DNA from: Gammaproteobacteria bacterium
GTDB lineage: Bacteria; Pseudomonadota; Gammaproteobacteria; Steroidobacterales; Steroidobacteraceae
Assembly (NCBI GenBank): GCA_030040525.1
Contig: JASHTN010000364.1
Coordinates: forward strand, 1 to 17,856
Reading direction: 5' to 3'
Length of the DNA: 17,856 bases
The position numbers and the translations under genes were made by a program. Below the pieces are notes generated by a model, which made no database searches, was not told the origin of the DNA, and was given only the letters and a program-made list of their open reading frames with translations. Positions 16,341 to 17,856 of the stretch are shown one piece after another (the stretch's first letter is position 1; each line of letters opens with the position of its first letter).

Positions 16341-17856
16341 ATGGACATACGCCGCGAACCGCTCTCTGTTCTTCCCACCCTCGGCTGTGCGCTCGTCTGT
16401 GCGGTCATGCTCGCTCAGGCACCGGTGCGGGCGCAGTCGCCGCTCTTCAATGAGGTGCACACGATTGCGGCCGCAACCACGGGTGTGCCCATAGAGGAGA
16501 CTTTCAACATCAGCACCGCCGGCACCTATACCGTCACGCTCACCGATCTCGGCGCCGAGCTCAGCCCGAGCGCGCCGCTCGCCTCGGTGGCGCTCGCCGT
16601 CACCAATTCCGAGGACGCCATCGTCGGCACGCCGCTCGCGGCCGCGGGCACCCTGACGCTGAGCTCCATCCCCGCCGGCACCTACGAGCTGCATGTCGTC
16701 GGCATGCCCGGGAACGTGCCGGGGTCAGGGCCGATCGGTATCGTCGTCAACTCGTCCTCCATGACGCAGATCGCCGCCTTCCAGGAGATCATCGCGCTTC
16801 CCAGCCAATCGCTGCCGAACGGCGAAGCGGTGCTCGACGACAGCTTCCAGGTGCCCACGAGCGGCAGCTACACGGTGTCGCTGAATGACCTGCAGCTGCC
16901 GCAGAGCCTCGGCACGCTGACGCTGCTCGTCATCGCTCAGGGCGGCGCGAGCCCGGTGGTGACGCTGGCCAACGCAGGTCAGGCGACGGTGTCGCTTACC
17001 GCCGGCGTGACCTACCAGATCTTCGCCGTCGGGGAGGCGGGCAACGCCGCCAACGCGGGCCTCTACAGCGCGGTCGTCACGGGCAGCGGCGGCGCGGTGG
17101 TGTACGGCCGGGCCGTGCCGGTCGGCAACACCGTGCATTTGGGGAGCCCGGCACTCGCGGCCGGGAGCACCACACTGACACTCGCGGATCTCGCGTTCCC
17201 GGCGGCGCTGTCGCAGGTCGGCGCGGCGCTGCTTTTGAGCGGCCAGTCCGTCGCGCAGCTCAACGCCGCGGGCAGCCAGGGCTTCACGGCCACCGCCGCC
17301 ACCTACGAAGCCTACGGCGTCGGCATCGCCGCCGCGGCCGCGCCCGGCGCCGGCAGCTATGCGCTCGAGGTGACACCGGCGGGCTCGACACCCATCTTCG
17401 CCACCACGCAGGGCGTCACGGCTTCGGGCAGTGCGCTCACTGCGTACGACTTCGAGACGACGCTCGCAGCCGGGGGAGCTGAGACCGTCACGCTCACCGA
17501 CTTCCAGTTCCCCGCGATCCTCCCGAGCGTGAGTCTCGCCGCGGTGCAGAATGGCGCCGTGCTCGCCAGCCCGATCACGCGCGCCACGACGCTCAACATC
17601 ACGCCGGCGGCCGGCCCATTGTCGTTCGTGGTCTTCGCCCAGGCGCCGGCCTCAGGGGGCCTGTTCGGGATCAACGTCGCGCCGGCCTCAGGCGGCTCTG
17701 CCGTGTTCGACGTCACGCAGGCGGTGGGAGCGATCTTCAGCTCACAGCAGGTTCCGATCCCGGATGCGGGCGCCTACACGGTGACCGCGACCGACCTGGG
17801 CTTTCCGGCCAAGTTCGCCAACTACGACACGATCGTGACCTTCGGCACGACGCAGG
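16341..17856 (+). CDS. Secreted repeat protein of unknown function (3' truncated by window)
   Basis: The frame is open from ATG 16341 to the window end, giving 505 residues without a stop. Residues 1-31 are a Sec signal peptide: basic start (MDIRREP), hydrophobic core (ALVCAVMLAQA), and a likely cut after APVRA. The mature part is rich in Ala, Gly, Ser, Thr and Val, nearly without Cys, and consists of about 100-residue repeats, each with a beta-strand motif of the form GxYTVTLTDLxFP (near 62, 176, 276, 381 and 478), then a second motif like PAGTYELHVVG (near 111, 221, 318, 425). This suggests a string of beta-sandwich domains at the surface or outside the cell. Neighbourhood with the PrsT-like gene suggests an exosortase substrate with a C-terminal sorting tail, but the C-terminus is not in the window. 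I do not recognise the family. Confidence 0.75.
   Translation, partial: MDIRREPLSVLPTLGCALVCAVMLAQAPVRAQSPLFNEVHTIAAATTGVPIEETFNISTAGTYTVTLTDLGAELSPSAPLASVALAVTNSEDAIVGTPLAAAGTLTLSSIPAGTYELHVVGMPGNVPGSGPIGIVVNSSSMTQIAAFQEIIALPSQSLPNGEAVLDDSFQVPTSGSYTVSLNDLQLPQSLGTLTLLVIAQGGASPVVTLANAGQATVSLTAGVTYQIFAVGEAGNAANAGLYSAVVTGSGGAVVYGRAVPVGNTVHLGSPALAAGSTTLTLADLAFPAALSQVGAALLLSGQSVAQLNAAGSQGFTATAATYEAYGVGIAAAAAPGAGSYALEVTPAGSTPIFATTQGVTASGSALTAYDFETTLAAGGAETVTLTDFQFPAILPSVSLAAVQNGAVLASPITRATTLNITPAAGPLSFVVFAQAPASGGLFGINVAPASGGSAVFDVTQAVGAIFSSQQVPIPDAGAYTVTATDLGFPAKFANYDTIVTFGTTQ
16521..17856 (+). repeat. About 300-bp imperfect coding repeat in the secreted protein
   Basis: Five starts of the repeat can be placed from the GxYTVTLTDL-like motif, at about 16521, 16863, 17163, 17478 and 17769, so the spacing is roughly 290-340 bp. 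The copies are alike at the protein level only; the DNA is well diverged. The fifth copy is cut by the window end. Confidence 0.6.

Noticed and set aside
13856..16408. Very long open frame (about 850 codons) on the minus strand opposite the prsT-like gene
   Set aside because: A reading-frame shadow of GC-rich coding sequence: no domain, low-complexity Arg/Glu/Ala content, and the + strand frame has a clear signal peptide and TPRs. The same holds for the other long minus-strand frames, for example 213-1424 and 2719-3768.

Overview
The window is GC-rich (by eye well above 60 %) and nearly all coding, with every supported gene on the + strand. The gene content points to a Gram-negative proteobacterium making an extracellular polysaccharide: a WcaF-type acetyltransferase, a WaaE-type glycosyltransferase, a WecA-type initiating transferase and a TPR lipoprotein of the PEP-CTERM/exosortase type (PrsT-like). 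I cannot fix the genus from sequence alone.

Layout. (1) 1-184: the 3' end of an unrecognised gene. (2) 273-5647: a tight, translationally coupled operon of six genes: WcaF-like acetyltransferase, family 2 glycosyltransferase, flippase-like (LPG_synthase_TM) membrane protein, UbiA-family decaprenyl-phosphate phosphoribosyltransferase-like enzyme, DprE1-like oxidase and DprE2-like reductase. The last three match the route to polyprenyl-phosphoryl-D-arabinose known from mycobacteria. This suggests that a D-arabinofuranose unit is added to a glycan here; the phosphatase and the arabinosyltransferase are not visible. (3) 5750-13817: a WecA/MraY-family sugar-1-phosphate transferase with a long extra membrane C-terminus, then two very large TPR plus GT41 (SPINDLY/O-GlcNAc-transferase-type) genes. 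The second of these is a 1352-residue protein made of two complete TPR-GT41 modules in one chain, so three GT41 active sites lie in tandem. (4) 13919-17856: a PrsT-like outer-membrane TPR lipoprotein and the first 505 residues of a secreted protein built from about 100-residue repeats, running off the window end.

Regulation. Each of the three intergenic gaps of about 90-100 bp carries a pair (one a triplet) of GTCAY-type heptamers spaced exactly 11 bp, followed 10 bp after the second copy by a TAnnnT hexamer. This is the geometry of PhoB-activated promoters. I read it as one Pho box in front of each transcription unit, so the whole locus may be switched on by phosphate starvation. This is inference from pattern, with the middle site the weakest.

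Likely teamwork (inference). The WecA-like enzyme starts a lipid-linked glycan; the glycosyltransferase, acetyltransferase and arabinose-donor enzymes extend and decorate it; the flippase-like protein may move lipid-linked sugar; PrsT and the repeat protein belong to the cell-surface end; and the GT41 proteins probably add sugar to proteins. No stretch over 300 bp lacks a gene. I found no tRNA, rRNA, insertion sequence or CRISPR array.
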